A stretch of 64,000 bases of DNA from Aurantimonas marianensis (GCF_024195285.1 NZ_JALHBS010000048.1:26907-90906); one strand, 5' to 3'; positions 28,027 through 37,035 are shown, counted from the stretch's first letter. Program-made: numbers and translations. Notes: a model not told the origin generated them from the sequence alone.

Positions 28027-28857
28027 TCAGATACGCATCGTCCGCCAGCAGAGAAAGGTCTTTCTCAGCGGGCCGATCCCGACAGGTGTATCAAGCGCCG
28101 CGAGCCCCGCCTGTTCGATCCGGTCGAGATACGAAGCCGCCAGCGCCGCTGGCAGGAAGGCAGGGCGGACCGCTCGTGGCATGTCCGCCAGATCTTGCCG
28201 CCAAGCGCGATCATGGTCACGACCGAAGGCGACCATTGCGGCCAGGGCCCGACTTGATGGTTCGTCCTCGCCCGCGACGAGATCGCCGGCCGTGCATCCC
28301 GCCGCCGCCAGCAGATCGGCCGGAAGATAGACCTGTCCCCGCGCACGATGCACCGGCAGCGACCGCAGGACGCCCGCGACCATCGTTGCGACGCCGGCAT
28401 GGCCCGCGGCGTCGCTGAAACGATCCGCCTCGCCCCGCGACAGGATCATCGCCGCCAGCATGATCAGCGTCGAAGCGGTTTCGCCGGCATAGGCCTCGAA
28501 CGCCTCGCGCGACGGCATCGGGTCGTCATAGAGATCGAAAATCCGGGCATCGAGCAGGCGATCGAAGGCGGAACGGGGCAATTGGTGGCGCTCGATCGTC
28601 TCCGACAGGGCCGCCGCGACCGGGTGTGCGGCCGCACCCTCGCCGTCTCCCGACAGAACATCCCGCCACCATTGCAGCCGAATCTCGCCCGGCATCGGCT
28701 GACTGACCTTATCGCGAATCCGGGCGATCTCGACATCGAAGGCATAGAGCGCCGCGAGGCCCGACCGCTTGTCGGCCGGAGCGAAGGCCAGCGAGATCGC
28801 CCGGTCGCGGTCCTCCGCCTCGACCAGGCGGATGCATTCGTCGGTGCTCTCGCTCAT
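28027..28857 (-). CDS. Squalene/phytoene synthase-like protein (NDUFAF6 homologue)
   Basis: A 276-residue member of the trans-isoprenyl diphosphate synthase (HH) superfamily. The first aspartate-rich region is altered: ALYAFDVEIARIRDKVSQ in place of a canonical DxxxD, which argues against true squalene synthase activity. QWWRDVL and GQVYLPADLL are typical of this subgroup. Mitochondrial NDUFAF6, a complex I assembly factor, belongs to it. The gene is next to the NDUFAF3 homologue (28864-29253) and secDF, an order noted as conserved in alphaproteobacteria. I therefore favour a respiratory-assembly role over terpenoid synthesis, by inference. Confidence 0.85.
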   Translation of the reverse strand: MSESTDECIRLVEAEDRDRAISLAFAPADKRSGLAALYAFDVEIARIRDKVSQPMPGEIRLQWWRDVLSGDGEGAAAHPVAAALSETIERHQLPRSAFDRLLDARIFDLYDDPMPSREAFEAYAGETASTLIMLAAMILSRGEADRFSDAAGHAGVATMVAGVLRSLPVHRARGQVYLPADLLAAAGCTAGDLVAGEDEPSSRALAAMVAFGRDHDRAWRQDLADMPRAVRPAFLPAALAASYLDRIEQAGLAALDTPVGIGPLRKTFLCWRTMRI

Positions 28858-28863
28858 TCGAGA

Positions 28864-29253
28864 TCAGTCGACCGCGACGAGCGCCGCGGCCACCGGGCGG
28901 CGTTCGGCCAACATGACATTGAAAGTCCGAACGGCTGCCCCGGTCGACATTGGATCGCATGAGATTCCCGCCTGCCTCATCCGGTCGGCCAGCGCTGGCG
29001 GCAGGCGCCGAATTTCGCGGCCGGTTCCGAACAGGAGGAAGCGGATATCGGCCGCGTCCTCGAAGATCTTGGCCAGCCGATCCCCAGCGAACGGCTTTTC
29101 CTCGGTCGCACCCCAACCGTAGATGCCGGAGGGAAGGCACAGGATCGAGCCGCGATGCGACATCTCGGCAAACCGGAATCCGCCATTGCCGTAAGCTTCG
29201 ATCGGGGCGCGGCCGGGAAAATGCGCGGCCCGCATTTCGATACCCTTCGCCAT
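28864..29253 (-). CDS. Mth938/DUF498-domain protein (NDUFAF3 homologue)
   Basis: A 129-residue soluble protein. The conserved core is FAEMSHRGSILCLPSGIYGW, followed by FLLFGTGREIRRLPPALADR and a C-terminal segment, STGAAVRTFNVMLAERRPVA. This is the Mth938-like domain found in human NDUFAF3 (complex I assembly). The start at 29253 (MAKGIEMRAAHFPG) is 8 bases after the secDF stop; the longer frame lies inside secDF. It sits between secDF and the NDUFAF6 homologue, so all three are probably one transcript. Confidence 0.9.
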   Translation of the reverse strand: MAKGIEMRAAHFPGRAPIEAYGNGGFRFAEMSHRGSILCLPSGIYGWGATEEKPFAGDRLAKIFEDAADIRFLLFGTGREIRRLPPALADRMRQAGISCDPMSTGAAVRTFNVMLAERRPVAAALVAVD

Positions 29254-29260
29254 GGTCCGG

Positions 29261-31840
29261 TCAGCTTTCGCGCGCGGCCGGGATACCTGTCCGCGCGGCT
29301 GCGTTCTCCTCGCGGTCGGCCTGGAAATCGGCCGGGCGCAGCTTGAACAGGATGAGAATCGGCCCCGCAACGAAGATCGAAGAATAGGTGCCGATCACGA
29401 CGCCGAACAACATCGCCAGGACGAAGGAGCGAATGACCTCGCCGCCGAAGATCGCCAGGGCGGTAAGCGCCAGCAGGGTCGTCAGCGCGGTGAGAGTGGT
29501 CCGTGACAAGGTGTCGTTGATCGACTTGTCGAACAGTTCGATCAGCGACAGCTTCTTGTAGCGACGCAGATTCTCACGAACGCGGTCGTAGACGACGACG
29601 GTGTCGTTCAGCGAGTAGCCGACGATGGTCAGGATCGCCGCGATACTGGACAGGTTGAATTCGATCTGCGTCACGACCAGGAAACCGATCGTCATGATGA
29701 CGTCGTGCAAGGTGGCGACGATCGCCCCAATCGCAAATTGCCACTCGAAGCGTATCCAGACATAGACAAGGATCGCCAGCATGGCCGCGAGAACCGCGAT
29801 CGTGCCGGCCAAAGCCAATTCGCCGGAAACCGTCGGCCCGACGACCTCCACCCGGCGGAAGTCATAGTCGGCCGAGAGCGCGTCGCGCACTTCGTTGACC
29901 GTCGCCTGTTGGGCTGCGTCGCCGCTTTGTCCATCGGCGTTCTGCGAACCGATGCGGATCAGCGCTTCTCTCGGCGAGCCGAATTCCTGCACCGACACGT
30001 CGCCAATCGGGCGTCCGGTCAAAGCCGAGCGGATGCCGCCAATGTCGGCCGCCTCTCCCTTGGCCTGCACCTCGATCAGCGTTCCGCCGGTAAAATCGAT
30101 GCCGAAATTCATGCTGAAGGTCGCGAAGCCGACCAGCGCGGCGATCGAGGCCGCGAGACTGGCCGCGAAGGTCCATTTGCGAATGGCCATGAACGGGATC
30201 TTCGTCACGTCCGGCACCAGATGCAGGAAGCCCTTCGGCAATTCCTTCGGGCGCTTGCGGCGGACCCACTCGGCGACCAGCCAACGGGTCAGCGTGAAAG
30301 CGGTGAACACCGTGGTGACGATACCAAAGGCAAGCGTCACCGCGAAGCCACGGACCGGGCCGGACCCAAGCGAGAACAGCACGACCGCCGCGATCAGAGT
30401 GGTGATGTTGGCGTCGATGATCGTCGCCAGTGCCTTCTGGAAACCGACGTCGATCGCCTGCACGACCGAGCGACCGGTGCGTCGCTCCTCGCGGATGCGT
30501 TCGTAGATCAGCACGTTCGAATCGACCGCCATGCCGACAGTCAGCACGATGCCGGCAATTCCCGGCAGCGTCAGGGTCGAACCAACGACCGACAGGAGCG
30601 CTACTATCATGACGACGTTCGCGACCAGCGCGATGTTGGCGATGATGCCGAGAAACCCGTAGGCCGCCAACATGAAGGCGACGACGAGGATCGAGCCGAT
30701 GATGCCGGCGATCTCACCCGCGGCGATCGAATCGGCGCCCAATCCCGGACCGACCGTCCGCTCCTCGATGATGTTCAACGTCGCCGGGAGCGCGCCGGCA
30801 CGCAGCAGAACCGCGAGGTCATTGGCGCTATCGACGGTGAAATTGCCGCTGATCTGGGCCTGGCCGCCAAGGATGGGCTCGCGGATATTGGGCGCCGACA
30901 AAACTTCGTCGTCGAGAACGATGGCGAAGGGACGCCCGACATTTTGCTGCGTCACCGCACCGAATCGTTGCGCGCCCTGCGTGTCGAAGCGGATGTTGAC
31001 GACAGGCTGGTTGGTCTGGCTGTCGAATCCGGCCTGCGCGTCGGTGAGATTCTCGCCCGAGACCATCACCTGGCGCTGGACCAGGATTGGCTGGGGCGGC
31101 TGGTCATTCGTGTAGCGCAGTTCCGAGCCGGCGGGCGCGCGGGCGCCCCTTGCGACCTCGTCAGCCGAAGCGCTTTGATCGACGAGCCGGAAGGACAGCT
31201 TGGCGGTCTGATTGAGCAGCGCCTTCAGCCGTTGCGGATCCTGCAAGCCGGGAACCTGCACCATGATCCGGTCGTCGCCCTGGCGTTGGATCAGCGGTTC
31301 CGTCGTGCCGAGCTCGTCGACGCGGCGACGCACGACCTCGATCGAGTGCGCGACCGCCGTGGACGTTCGGTAGGCGATTCCCTGGTCGGTCAACGACAGG
31401 CTCAGGACACCGGGCTGGGGTTCGGCGACCGCCACTTCCGTCACCGTACCGCCGCTCAGCAGTCCGCTCGAAAGCGGCTGGGTCAGCGGTTCCAGCGCCT
31501 GGCGCGCGGCGTCGGACTGCCCCGGATCGCGCAGCCGAACCGTCACCGTCGTGCCGGAATCACTGAGTCCCGAATAGCCGATGCGCTCGGTGCGCAAGAT
31601 CTGGCGCGCGTCGTCGCGCAAGGTTTGCAGACGCTCGCCCACCAGCGACGGACCGTCGATCTCAAGCAGGATGTAAGACCCACCCTGCAGATCGAGCCCG
31701 AGCGTGATCTTGTCGTCAGGCACGAAGGACGGCATCTGGTCGAGCGTCTGGGATGAAAACAGGTTCGGGGCAGCGTAAACCACCCCGAGAGCAACCGTCA
31801 GCCAGATTAGGATCGTTTTCCAGCGCGAAAAATAGAGCAT
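29261..31840 (-). CDS. secDF: Fused protein translocase subunit SecDF
   Basis: A single 859-residue chain that joins SecD (about residues 1-530) and SecF (about 545-840). SecDF uses the proton gradient to complete export through SecYEG. The D1 signature DKITLGLDLQGGSYILLEID is at the N-terminus, and the SecD membrane motif GMAVDSNVLIYERIREE is visible. The SecF half has FGIDFTGGTLIEV and VGYSLNDTVVVYDRVRENLR. Twelve transmembrane helices are expected. Fusion is common in Hyphomicrobiales. yajC is 137 bases upstream. Confidence 0.96.
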   Translation of the reverse strand: MLYFSRWKTILIWLTVALGVVYAAPNLFSSQTLDQMPSFVPDDKITLGLDLQGGSYILLEIDGPSLVGERLQTLRDDARQILRTERIGYSGLSDSGTTVTVRLRDPGQSDAARQALEPLTQPLSSGLLSGGTVTEVAVAEPQPGVLSLSLTDQGIAYRTSTAVAHSIEVVRRRVDELGTTEPLIQRQGDDRIMVQVPGLQDPQRLKALLNQTAKLSFRLVDQSASADEVARGARAPAGSELRYTNDQPPQPILVQRQVMVSGENLTDAQAGFDSQTNQPVVNIRFDTQGAQRFGAVTQQNVGRPFAIVLDDEVLSAPNIREPILGGQAQISGNFTVDSANDLAVLLRAGALPATLNIIEERTVGPGLGADSIAAGEIAGIIGSILVVAFMLAAYGFLGIIANIALVANVVMIVALLSVVGSTLTLPGIAGIVLTVGMAVDSNVLIYERIREERRTGRSVVQAIDVGFQKALATIIDANITTLIAAVVLFSLGSGPVRGFAVTLAFGIVTTVFTAFTLTRWLVAEWVRRKRPKELPKGFLHLVPDVTKIPFMAIRKWTFAASLAASIAALVGFATFSMNFGIDFTGGTLIEVQAKGEAADIGGIRSALTGRPIGDVSVQEFGSPREALIRIGSQNADGQSGDAAQQATVNEVRDALSADYDFRRVEVVGPTVSGELALAGTIAVLAAMLAILVYVWIRFEWQFAIGAIVATLHDVIMTIGFLVVTQIEFNLSSIAAILTIVGYSLNDTVVVYDRVRENLRRYKKLSLIELFDKSINDTLSRTTLTALTTLLALTALAIFGGEVIRSFVLAMLFGVVIGTYSSIFVAGPILILFKLRPADFQADREENAAARTGIPAARES

Positions 31841-31977
31841 AGGGGTCCCGAAAGGGTCGACGGTCGCTCCAGGGGAGCGCGATCCGTATCAAGCGTTCAG
31901 TCGACGCGGCCTGGACACGCACATGGCGTGTCTCGGACTAAATTAAGGCCGTTGCCTCGTTTGCTCAAGCAAAGCGG

Positions 31978-32319
31978 CTATTTGGTGTTCGCCGCCGCCG
32001 GTTCACCCTTCACGCGCACTTCGGCGACCATCGCCTGCACCAGCCGCACGCGCACCTGCTCGGAAATCTGCACCTCGAGCTCGCCGTTATCCAGCACCTT
32101 GGTCACCTTCGCGACGATACCGCCGCCGGTCACGACCGTATCGCCGCGGCGAATGTTGCTGAGCATCTCCTGGCGTTTCTTCATCGTCGTACGCTGGGGG
32201 CGGATGATCAGGAAATACATGATCGCAAAGACCGCCACGAACGGCAGCACACTGATCAGAAGATCGCTTCCACCGGCAGCGGGCGCAGCTGTCTGGGCAA
32301 AAGCCTCGGACACGAACAT
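31978..32319 (-). CDS. yajC: Preprotein translocase subunit YajC
   Basis: Accessory single-span subunit of the SecDF-YajC complex, 113 residues. The N-terminal segment MFVSEAFAQTAAPAAG is followed by a transmembrane helix (about residues 22-42, SVLPFVAVFAIMYFLIIRPQ) and the conserved RRGDTVVTGGGIVAKVTKV. The order yajC-secDF is standard. It is divergent from the DUF815 gene, with a 130-base shared upstream region. Confidence 0.97.
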   Translation of the reverse strand: MFVSEAFAQTAAPAAGGSDLLISVLPFVAVFAIMYFLIIRPQRTTMKKRQEMLSNIRRGDTVVTGGGIVAKVTKVLDNGELEVQISEQVRVRLVQAMVAEVRVKGEPAAANTK

Positions 32320-32449
32320 CAGGAACCTCTCAGGAAATGGGGCGGCGCAAGGCCTTTACGATCAGCGCGGAATATACGATCGGTCGCCTCGAATGCAACA
32401 AGCCGGCGAAAGACCCGGCGGGCCGCAACGAAAGAGACGAGATTTCCTC

Positions 32450-33337
32450 ATGGATTCCGCCGAGTTCACCCACCTGATGCAGACCATTGACCGGATCGCG
32501 CGAAGTCTTGAGCGACTTGCGCCGCCGCCAGCCGCCGCGCCAGATTTCACCGCGGCCGATTGCTTCGTATTCGAACCGCCTGCCGCCCTCGCGCCGGTAC
32601 GGAGGGTTAACCGCGTCCCCATCGAACTGCTCAGGGGCATCGACCGCTCGCGCGACATTCTCCTGGAAAACACCGAGCGCTTTGCCCGCGGGCTTCCCGC
32701 CAACAACGCGCTCTTGTGGGGCGCCCGCGGCATGGGAAAGTCGTCTCTGGTCAAGGCCGCGCACGCCGCGGTGAACGCGGCCCTTCCCGCAGGCGCCGCA
32801 CGCCTCAAGCTGATCGAGATCCACCGCGAGGATATCGATCATCTGCCGCAACTGATGAGTCTGGTACGCGAAGCGCCCTGCCCGTTTCTTCTCTACTGCG
32901 ACGATCTCTCCTTCGACATGGGCGACAGCGCCTATAAGTCGCTGAAGGCGGCACTGGAGGGTGGGGTCGAGGGTCGGCCCCCTAACGTGCTGTTCTACGC
33001 GACATCGAACCGGCGCCACCTCTTGCCGCGCGACATGATCGAGAACGAGCGTTCGACCGCGATCAATCCCGGGGAAGCGGTCGAGGAGAAGGTCTCGCTC
33101 TCGGACCGCTTCGGCCTCTGGCTCGGCTTCCATCGCTGCAGCCAGGACGAGTATCTGGCGATGATCGACGGTTATCTAGCCGCGTATGACATTGCCGCCG
33201 ACCCGGAGATGCTTCGGCGCGAGGCACTCGAATGGTCGACGACCCGCGGCAGCCGGTCAGGGCGCGTCGCATACCAGTTCGTCCAGGATCTGGCGGGGCG
33301 GCTCGGCAGGCAACTGACCACGCAAGACGGCGCCTAG
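32450..33337 (+). CDS. DUF815 family ATPase
   Basis: AAA+-like P-loop protein of 295 residues. Walker A is WGARGMGKSSLVKA, Walker B is FLLYCDDLSFD, and sensor-like NVLFYATSNRRHLLPRDM follows. It ends with GSRSGRVAYQFVQDL, typical of DUF815. The family is widespread in proteobacteria with no established function. The ATG at 32450 follows GAGACGAG; the open frame extends 174 codons upstream through the yajC region on the opposite strand, which is a shadow. It is convergent with the nlpD-like gene. Confidence 0.93.
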   Translation: MDSAEFTHLMQTIDRIARSLERLAPPPAAAPDFTAADCFVFEPPAALAPVRRVNRVPIELLRGIDRSRDILLENTERFARGLPANNALLWGARGMGKSSLVKAAHAAVNAALPAGAARLKLIEIHREDIDHLPQLMSLVREAPCPFLLYCDDLSFDMGDSAYKSLKAALEGGVEGRPPNVLFYATSNRRHLLPRDMIENERSTAINPGEAVEEKVSLSDRFGLWLGFHRCSQDEYLAMIDGYLAAYDIAADPEMLRREALEWSTTRGSRSGRVAYQFVQDLAGRLGRQLTTQDGA

Positions 33338-33445
33338 GGGGCAGATTCCGCTTCATCGACGAAACTTGGCGACAGCTGCCGGTCCCGAATCACCCGGCAT
33401 GCGCCGCAACGCATGGCCAGGCGGTAGGCGCCTGGAGGTCGGCGT

Positions 33446-34651
33446 CTATTGCAGATACTTGGTCGGATCGACCGGCGCCGAGTTCTTGCGCACTTCGAAA
33501 TGCAGGACCGGAACGTCCGTGTCGCCGCTCATGCCGGACTTGGCGACCTCCTGGCCGCGCCGCACCTTCGCGCCGCGCTCCACGGAAATCGAATCGGCGT
33601 GGCCATAAACGGTAACGAGGCCGTCGTCGTGTTTCACAAGCACGGTGTTGCCGAATTCCTTGAGGCCATCGCCGGCATAGATCACCACGCCATTCTCGGC
33701 CGCCTTGACCGGCGTGCCGCGTGGCACGGAGATGTTGAGACCGTCATTGCGTCGCGACCCGACTTTCTCGCCGAATCGACTGATTACGCGCCCTTGAACC
33801 GGCCAGCGGAACTGGCTGATCCCAGTTGCGTCGGGCGCGATGGCGGCCACCTTGGACTCGACTTCCTTATTGTCCGTCGTTGTCGGCTGCGGCTGCTTCG
33901 AGACCACGTCGGCGGAAGGGCGGCCCGCCTTCTCGGCCGTTGCCGGCGGCGTGTAGGGCTCGGGCGCGGTGCTGTCGGTCCGCGGCTTGGCGACCTCCTT
34001 CGTCGGCGCAGTGACTTTGGTGTCGAGGCTGGCGACCTTGGGCTCGGCGACTTTTCCGCCAGGTACGCTGAGCTTCTGACCGATGCGGATGGTGCTGTCG
34101 TCCAGGCCGTTCGCACGCTTGATGTCGGATACCGAAGCTCCGGTTCGCCGGGCGATCGACAACAGCGTATCGCCGCTTTCGACCGTCACTTTCGCGCCGT
34201 CGTCAATCTGCCGTGGCGCAGGCTTGGCGATCCGCGCCGCCTGAGCTCCGAGTGTCGATGCCGGCGCGCCTCGTCCCGCTGGCGGCGTCGCAGAGGGCGC
34301 CACGGCGGCGGGAGTCGAAGCCTGGGAGGCAGGAGCGGAGGTCTGATAGCTCGGCGGCGGCGGAGGCGGCAGCGTGTTGCGCTGCACAGAAGTGGTGGGT
34401 GCGCGATCGGACGATGGCGTATATCCCGAAGAGCGGCTGATACTGGCCGTATTCAACTGATCGACATCACCCGGATAAGGCTGACTGGCAGCCGCCGTGC
34501 GGGTCGGCGTGCGCGGCACCGCTCCCGTGTAGAAGCCGTCATCGAAACGCGCCACGTCTGAGCTGCACCCGGCGGCAAACCCCGTCAAGCCGACCACCGC
34601 AACGGTTCGAACCATATTCAGTCGCAGAGATTTCAGCACATTGATTCGCAT
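33446..34651 (-). CDS. nlpD: NlpD/DipM-type lipoprotein, LysM plus degenerate M23 (LytM) domain
   Basis: A 401-residue envelope protein. Residues 1-27 are a lipoprotein signal ending in the lipobox LTGFAAGC. A Pro/Ser/Ala-rich linker is followed by a LysM domain (about residues 155-200, VTVESGDTLLSIARRTG). The C-terminal LytM domain (about 285-400) ends YGHADSISVERGAKV and VPVLHFEVRKNSAPVDP. The zinc ligands of active M23 peptidases are missing: the H(x)nD site reads RRNDGLNIS and the HxH site reads VLHFE. This matches NlpD-like amidase activators in septal peptidoglycan splitting. AGGGA lies before the ATG at 34651. The IS element separates it from pcm, its usual operon partner. Confidence 0.92.
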   Translation of the reverse strand: MRINVLKSLRLNMVRTVAVVGLTGFAAGCSSDVARFDDGFYTGAVPRTPTRTAAASQPYPGDVDQLNTASISRSSGYTPSSDRAPTTSVQRNTLPPPPPPSYQTSAPASQASTPAAVAPSATPPAGRGAPASTLGAQAARIAKPAPRQIDDGAKVTVESGDTLLSIARRTGASVSDIKRANGLDDSTIRIGQKLSVPGGKVAEPKVASLDTKVTAPTKEVAKPRTDSTAPEPYTPPATAEKAGRPSADVVSKQPQPTTTDNKEVESKVAAIAPDATGISQFRWPVQGRVISRFGEKVGSRRNDGLNISVPRGTPVKAAENGVVIYAGDGLKEFGNTVLVKHDDGLVTVYGHADSISVERGAKVRRGQEVAKSGMSGDTDVPVLHFEVRKNSAPVDPTKYLQ

Positions 34652-34834
34652 CGTCGTCCCTTGAACAGGCGGGATTACTCTCGAGACCATTGAAGCGCGT
34701 TAATCTTACTGCCGGGTTAAATCACCGCGCGACCGACGGTATTTCTTTTGGAGCAACCCCCTAGGCTCAGGACCTATTAATCGGTTGCGATAGCGATGCG
34801 GGGATGATTCCGTTTGCGGCATGGAGGTGCCGCG

Positions 34835-35203
34835 ATGGATGACCTGATCTGGTTGACCGATGCGCAGATGGCGCGCATCGAGCCACACTTTCCGCTCTCG
34901 CACGGCGTGCCGCGAGTGGACGATCGCAAGGTCATCTCGGGGATCGTGTTCGTCATCAAGAACGGGCTTCGCTGGCGTGACGCGCCGAAGGCCTACGGAC
35001 CGAACAAGACGTTGTATAATCGCTTCATTCGCTGGAGCCGGATGGGAGTGTTCGACCGCATCTTCGCTGATCTAGCCGCGCAGGCCGACGAGCCCGAAGA
35101 GGTTGCAATCGATGCCACGCATTTGAAGGCTCACCGCACGGCTGCGAGCCTTCTAAAAGGGGGGTGCTTCCCCGCCGTATCGGACGCACGAAAGGCGGCT
35201 TGA
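34835..35203 (+). CDS. IS5-family transposase, upstream frame (orfA)
   Basis: First part of the transposase, starting MDDLIWLTDAQMARIEPHFP with helix-turn-helix-like sequence DDRKVISGIVFVIKNGLRWR. It includes the first catalytic Asp in VAIDATHLKAHRTA. The frame diverges from homology after the A4G6 run at 35155-35164 and ends at 35203. An upstream in-frame start at 34814 is possible. Confidence 0.9.
   Translation: MDDLIWLTDAQMARIEPHFPLSHGVPRVDDRKVISGIVFVIKNGLRWRDAPKAYGPNKTLYNRFIRWSRMGVFDRIFADLAAQADEPEEVAIDATHLKAHRTAASLLKGGCFPAVSDARKAA
35155..35164 (+). promoter_or_regulatory. A4G6 run, likely -1 programmed frameshift site of the transposase
   Basis: The run AAAAGGGGGG lies at the point where transposase homology passes from the orfA frame to the orfB frame. 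The change needed is -1. A-G slippery runs at this position are typical of IS427-group elements. Confidence 0.75.
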
Positions 35204-35601
35204 ACTCGAAGCTGCACGCGGTGTGCGATGCCAAAGGCCGCCCGATCATCCTGTTGCTGACCGAAGGTCAGACCAGCGACTATCGCGGGGCAGCGACCAT
35301 GCTGCCTGCGCTGCCGAACGCTACGCGCACGCTGATCGGGGACAAGGGCTACGACGGCGATCGGTTGCGCGATGCCATCCGCGCACGTGGCATCAAACCA
35401 TGCATCCCACCCCGCAAAGGTCGCAAAAGCCCCGCTACCTACTGCAGGTGGACCTACAAGCGTCGCAACGTGGTCGAGCGCATGTTCGGTCGTCTCAAGG
35501 ACTGGAGGCGCATTGCAACGCGCTACGACCGCTGCGCCGAAACCTTCTTCGCAGCCATCGTCATCGCTGCGACATTCGCCTTCTGGATCAATGAGTCCTG
35601 A
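35164..35601 (+). CDS. IS5-family transposase, downstream frame (orfB)
   Basis: Second part of the transposase, RRIGRTKGGLNSKLHAVCDA onward, with the second catalytic Asp in TLIGDKGYDGDRLR and the catalytic Glu in KRRNVVERMFGRLKDWRRIA (the DDE triad). It ends 3 bases before the right inverted repeat tip. It is most likely made only as an orfA-orfB fusion of about 260 residues by -1 frameshifting. Confidence 0.9.
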   Translation: MLPRRIGRTKGGLNSKLHAVCDAKGRPIILLLTEGQTSDYRGAATMLPALPNATRTLIGDKGYDGDRLRDAIRARGIKPCIPPRKGRKSPATYCRWTYKRRNVVERMFGRLKDWRRIATRYDRCAETFFAAIVIAATFAFWINES

Positions 35602-35632
35602 GCCTAGCCAGTGGCTTGCACCGCCCATCCGG

Positions 35633-36283
35633 CTACAGCACCTCCGCCGTTCCGAACGCCAGCGGCTGGTAGCGGACCGGCCCGAGATCCTCGCGCTCGA
35701 ACCGGCTTCCGACCTTGCGCAGACGCACCAGCGCCTGTTCTTGGCCTGCCTCGCCGAGCGCGCAGATCAGCACCCCGTGCGGACGAATCTGGTCGAGGAA
35801 CAATCGCGGCACGGCCGGAAAGGCGGCGTGTACGATCACACGATCGAAGGGCGCCCCGGCGGCGAAGCCGTCGCTGCCGTCTTCGCGGAACAGAGAGACG
35901 TTGCTGACGCCGACCAGTTTCAACCGCCGGCTTGCCGCCTCAATCAGGCGCCGATAGCGATCGAAGGATGTGACGTGGGCGCAAAGGCGCGCCATCAGCG
36001 CCGTAACGTAACCGCTGCCGGTGCCGATCTCGAGAATATTCTGGTCCGCCTCGATCTCCAGTGCCGCCACCAGCCGCACCGCGAAGAGCGCGCCTGGCAT
36101 GGTCTCCCCGCAATCGATCGGCGCGGACCGATCGTCATAGGCATTCTCAATGCTGTCAGGCAAAAAGAAGCGCCTGGGCACGGTCTCGATCGCCTCGAGC
36201 AGCTTCGGATCGGCGATCCGGCGGGTACGCAGGCTCAGGAGAAATGCCGCAAGGTCCTCGCGGTCCCGTGCCTCCGGCCTCAC
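35633..36283 (-). CDS. pcm: Protein-L-isoaspartate O-methyltransferase
   Basis: SAM-dependent enzyme of 216 residues that repairs isoaspartyl damage in proteins. The SAM-binding motif is [19 protein letters not shown], preceded by [20 protein letters not shown] (usual form IGxGQTISQPxxVA), which is somewhat diverged. The GTG start at 36283 overlaps the surE stop (GTGA). The C-terminus ends [16 protein letters not shown]. It is part of the surE-pcm-nlpD order, now broken from nlpD by the IS element 28 bases downstream. Confidence 0.93.
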   Translation of the reverse strand: MRPEARDREDLAAFLLSLRTRRIADPKLLEAIETVPRRFFLPDSIENAYDDRSAPIDCGETMPGALFAVRLVAALEIEADQNILEIGTGSGYVTALMARLCAHVTSFDRYRRLIEAASRRLKLVGVSNVSLFREDGSDGFAAGAPFDRVIVHAAFPAVPRLFLDQIRPHGVLICALGEAGQEQALVRLRKVGSRFEREDLGPVRYQPLAFGTAEVL

Positions 36284-37035
36284 CGAAACAGATCTCCCAG
36301 TCCCTTGCGCAGTGCATGGGCGGTCAGATCGAGGTGCAGCGGCGTCACCGAGATTTTTCCGGCTGACAAAGCCGCGATATCGGAGCTCTCGACTTCCTCC
36401 CCGGCCTGGCGACCGAAGGTCAGCCAGAAATACGGAAAGCCGCGGCCGTCGCGCCGCTCTTCCATGCCGAGCGAATAGTCGAGCTTGCCCTGGCGGGTGA
36501 CCTCGACCCCGCCTACCGCATCGGCCGGCACCGCCGGAAAGTTGATGTTGACCAGATGGCCGGGTGGCATCGGATAGCTGGAAAGCAAATCGAGGACAGC
36601 CGGGGCGTGTTGCTCGGCCGTGTCCCACAATGTCTCCCGGTTGCCGCCGCGGGTAAATTGCTGGCTCAGCGCCACCGATTTCAGCCCAAGCATCGTGCCT
36701 TCCATGGCGCCGGCCACGGTACCGGAATAGGTGACGTCGTCGCAAATGTTCTGGCCGGCATTGACCCCCGAGAGCACCATATCCGGCGGAGAACCCATCA
36801 GTCGCTTGACCGCCATGATCACGCAGTCGGTCGGCGTGCCCGAGAGCGCGAACCGCTTTTCGGAAATCTTGCGCAGACGCAGAGGTGAGGAAAGCGTCAG
36901 CGAGTGCGACAGGCCGCTCTGGTCGGTCTCGGGCGCAACGACCCAGACATCGTCGCTCAGCGTTCGGGCAATCCGCTCCAGGACCTGGAGGCCCTCGGCA
37001 TGAATGCCATCGTCATTGGTGAGCAGGAGTCGCAT
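36280..37035 (-). CDS. surE: 5'/3'-nucleotidase SurE
   Basis: Metal-dependent phosphatase of 251 residues for nucleoside monophosphates and related substrates. The N-terminal metal site [16 protein letters not shown], then [14 protein letters not shown], and [29 protein letters not shown] in pieces, match SurE closely. The ATG overlaps the serS stop by one base (TGATG). Downstream it overlaps pcm by 4 bases. Confidence 0.97.
   Translation of the reverse strand: MRLLLTNDDGIHAEGLQVLERIARTLSDDVWVVAPETDQSGLSHSLTLSSPLRLRKISEKRFALSGTPTDCVIMAVKRLMGSPPDMVLSGVNAGQNICDDVTYSGTVAGAMEGTMLGLKSVALSQQFTRGGNRETLWDTAEQHAPAVLDLLSSYPMPPGHLVNINFPAVPADAVGGVEVTRQGKLDYSLGMEERRDGRGFPYFWLTFGRQAGEEVESSDIAALSAGKISVTPLHLDLTAHALRKGLGDLFR

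Larger units (their letters stand above)
34764..35604 (+). mobile_element. IS5-family insertion sequence (IS427-like group)
   Basis: An 841-base element. Imperfect terminal inverted repeats begin GGCTCAGGACCTATTAAT on the left and, as reverse complement, GGCTCAGGACTCATTGAT on the right (14 of 18 match). The flanks read CTA before and TAG after, so the target duplication is TA, or CTAG if the first base pair of the repeats is counted as target (34761-34764 and 35604-35607). The element carries two overlapping transposase frames with a -1 frameshift run. It has inserted between pcm and nlpD. All three catalytic residues appear intact, so it may be active. Confidence 0.92.

Noticed and set aside
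28027..28857. A carotenoid or hopanoid synthesis gene.
   Set aside because: The Asp-rich motifs are altered, no other terpenoid gene is nearby, and the neighbours match the NDUFAF6-type context.
29705..31756. A 683-codon plus-strand frame opposite secDF.
   Set aside because: It is an antisense shadow of a strongly conserved gene in GC-rich DNA, with Arg/Asp/Gly-rich composition and no ribosome-binding site.
33449..34561. A 370-codon plus-strand frame opposite the nlpD-like gene.
   Set aside because: Antisense shadow; the minus-strand protein has a lipobox, LysM and LytM domains.
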